DNA of 7,590 nt from the NCBI GenBank assembly GCA_028717605.1, contig JAQUNM010000027.1, positions 1-7,590 on the forward strand. Reading direction: 5' to 3'. The notes below the pieces were generated by a model. The model ran no database searches, was not told the DNA's origin, and saw only the letters and a list, made by a program, of their open reading frames with translations. Numbering within the stretch: the stretch's first letter is position 1; each line of letters begins with the position of its first letter. Origin of the DNA: Minisyncoccota bacterium. GTDB taxonomy: Bacteria; Patescibacteriota; Minisyncoccia; Minisyncoccales; GWA2-38-27. Shown here in pieces: positions 6,380 through 7,590 of this stretch. The translations under genes were made by a program, and so were the position numbers.

Positions 6380-7452
6380 AATATTTAATTTTAATCTTGA
6401 TTTTATTACTAATTCCTTTTTTTCTTTTTAAAGAAAAAAACGACCAAGAACTTTTAGACAAAATAGGTCAAATGCTTATCTTGGGCTTTAGGGGAACAGA
6501 ATATTCTGAAGATTTAGATTATCTTTTGAGAAGAATAAAGCCAGGAGGAATAATTTTTTTTGACTATGATGTTTCTCTAAAAACCTATCCCAGGAATATT
6601 GATAACTTAGAGCAGGTTAAAAAATTAATTAAAGACTTACAACAAAACTCAGAAATACCCTTATTTATAACTATTGATTTAGAGGGGGGAAAAGTTAATA
6701 GACTGCAAAAGTTTTTTTCATTTAAGGGCCACGAAGAATTAAACAATATTTTAGAGGTTCAAGAAACATCTCAAAGTATTGCTCAAAAATTAAGAGAAAT
6801 TGGCTTCAACTTAAACCTTGCCCCAGTGATTGATCTAAACATTAATCCTCAAAACCCTATTATTGGTTCTTTGGGTCGTTCTTTTTCTAAAGAACCAGAA
6901 CAGGTTTTTCTTTTGGCTCAAGCTTTTTTAAAAGCACACGAAGGTATTATTACTACTTTGAAACATTTTCCAGGTCATGGTAGTTCTTTACATGATAGTC
7001 ATTTAGGGATAGTTGATGTTACTGATACTTATCAAGACCAAGAATTAATCCCTTATAAAAAATTAATTGAACAAGGTTATCAAGGAATGATAATGACAGC
7101 TCATATTTTTAATAAAAATATTGATTCTGATTTCCCGGCCTCTTTGTCTTCTAAACATATAAAAAAGTTGAGAGAGATGGGCTTTGAAGGAGTAATAGTT
7201 TCAGATGATTTGCATATGGGGGCTATTGTTAGTAATTATGAATTTGAAAAAGCAGTTGTTCTAGCTTTAAAAGCCGGAAATGATCTTTTAATAATTTCTA
7301 ATAATGGGCAAAACTATGATTCTAAAGCAGGAGAAAGAGCAAAACAAGCTATATTCGAAGCAGTTAAAAACGGGATCATTTTAGAAAAAGATATAGAAAA
7401 GTCATATCAAAGAATTATGAGTTTAAAATCAACATTTGACAAAGGTTCTTAA
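6376..7452 (+). CDS. nagZ: Glycoside hydrolase family 3, NagZ-like beta-N-acetylhexosaminidase, membrane-anchored
   Basis: This enzyme probably removes terminal beta-N-acetylglucosamine from peptidoglycan fragments or related glycans. The NagZ hallmark KHFPGHGSSLHDSH is at 196-209; its Asp207-His209 pair is the unusual acid/base dyad of this subfamily. The nucleophile is Asp277 in VSDDLHMGA. IDLEGGKVNRL, NLAPVIDLN and GRSFSKEPE are also family blocks. The N-terminus MKYLILILILLLIPFFLF is one hydrophobic segment followed by a charged KEKNDQ, giving a membrane anchor or uncleaved signal with the catalytic domain outside. There is no lipobox cysteine. Its length of 358 residues fits a single-domain NagZ. 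I chose ATG 6376 because it overlaps the upstream TGA as ATGA and starts directly at the hydrophobic segment. The longer option from 6328 adds 16 charged residues before the anchor and overlaps the nuclease's Fe-S coding stretch. No ribosome binding site is seen. Confidence 0.93.
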   Translation: MKYLILILILLLIPFFLFKEKNDQELLDKIGQMLILGFRGTEYSEDLDYLLRRIKPGGIIFFDYDVSLKTYPRNIDNLEQVKKLIKDLQQNSEIPLFITIDLEGGKVNRLQKFFSFKGHEELNNILEVQETSQSIAQKLREIGFNLNLAPVIDLNINPQNPIIGSLGRSFSKEPEQVFLLAQAFLKAHEGIITTLKHFPGHGSSLHDSHLGIVDVTDTYQDQELIPYKKLIEQGYQGMIMTAHIFNKNIDSDFPASLSSKHIKKLREMGFEGVIVSDDLHMGAIVSNYEFEKAVVLALKAGNDLLIISNNGQNYDSKAGERAKQAIFEAVKNGIILEKDIEKSYQRIMSLKSTFDKGS

Positions 7453-7463
7453 AAGAATAAAAT
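7436..7463 (+). promoter_or_regulatory. Promoter inside the end of nagZ for the next gene (TTGACA, 16 bp, TAAAAT)
   Basis: A perfect -35 hexamer TTGACA at 7436-7441 lies in the last codons of nagZ. After 16 bp, TAAAAT at 7458-7463 serves as the -10. Transcription would start near 7470, two bases before the ATG at 7472. The block from the -10 to the ATG matches the argS one at 14 of 17 positions. The downstream gene may therefore have its own message as well as readthrough from nagZ; the 19-base gap holds no terminator. Confidence 0.6.
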
Positions 7464-7471
7464 AAACTAAT

Positions 7472-7590
7472 ATGAACAGAATGAAAATAATAATTATCTT
7501 AATAATAATTCTAATTGTTATTTTATCTTTTTTATTCTTTTTTCTCCAAAAAGAAACACCAGAAAATGAACAAATAATAGCAGAGAAAGA
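7472..7590 (+). CDS. Membrane-anchored protein, partial (N-terminus only)
   Basis: An open frame begins at ATG 7472 and runs 39 codons to the window edge. Residues 4-25 form one long hydrophobic segment made almost only of Ile, Leu, Val and Phe, with Arg3 and Lys5 at its start. It is followed by a polar, acidic stretch QKETPENEQIIAEK. This is a typical signal anchor with the rest of the protein outside the membrane; no lipobox cysteine is visible. An in-frame ATG three codons later (7481) is an alternative start, but the promoter spacing favours 7472. It lies 19 bases after nagZ in the same direction, so it may belong to the cell-envelope functions near it. Too little is present to name a family. 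Confidence 0.75.
   Translation, partial: MNRMKIIIILIIILIVILSFLFFFLQKETPENEQIIAEK

Noticed and set aside
7453..7471. Terminator between nagZ and the last gene
   Set aside because: The 19 bases are nearly all A and T and contain no inverted repeat able to form a hairpin.

Overview
The window is strongly AT-rich (roughly 70% A+T judged by eye) and densely coded. It has a small divergent intergenic region, gene junctions that touch or overlap, and no recognisable Shine-Dalgarno sequence at any start. TGA serves as an ordinary stop codon, so nothing suggests TGA recoding. Compact housekeeping proteins, a UvrD-like helicase joined to an Fe-S nuclease, and a Bacteroidetes-like arginyl-tRNA synthetase in this base composition suggest a Candidate Phyla Radiation (Patescibacteria, Parcubacteria-like) genome. 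That placement is an inference from style, not a proof.

Layout. On the minus strand, read from about 1927 down to 1, lie a short bifunctional-type RelA/SpoT (p)ppGpp synthetase/hydrolase (rel) and an unrecognised helical protein cut by the window edge. Their stop and start codons overlap as TAATG. A gap of about 93 bp (1928-2020) separates rel from a divergent plus-strand cluster: argS (arginyl-tRNA synthetase), a UvrD/Rep-type helicase with a C-terminal PD-(D/E)XK nuclease, a membrane-anchored family 3 glycoside hydrolase (NagZ-like beta-N-acetylhexosaminidase), and the first 39 codons of a membrane-anchored protein cut by the right edge.

The helicase-nuclease reading frame is broken by one in-frame TAA at 6017-6019, inside the nuclease active site. 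After it the same frame continues undamaged for 119 sense codons. These carry the missing DYKTGK motif and three of the four presumed Fe-S cysteines, and the frame ends in a TGA that overlaps the nagZ start as ATGA. This points to a recent nonsense mutation, a sequence error or readthrough, not two genes.

The second theme is transcription. The rel start has TATAAT placed so that transcription would begin at the A of its ATG. argS and the last gene both have a good -35/-10 pair that places the start about two bases before ATG, in nearly identical 17-base blocks. Together with the missing ribosome binding sites, this suggests leaderless or nearly leaderless mRNAs for first genes and translational coupling by stop/start contact for downstream genes.

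The genes cover stringent response, tRNA charging, DNA repair and cell-wall sugar turnover. They look like ordinary housekeeping genes packed together. I see no defence system, mobile element, CRISPR array, tRNA or rRNA.
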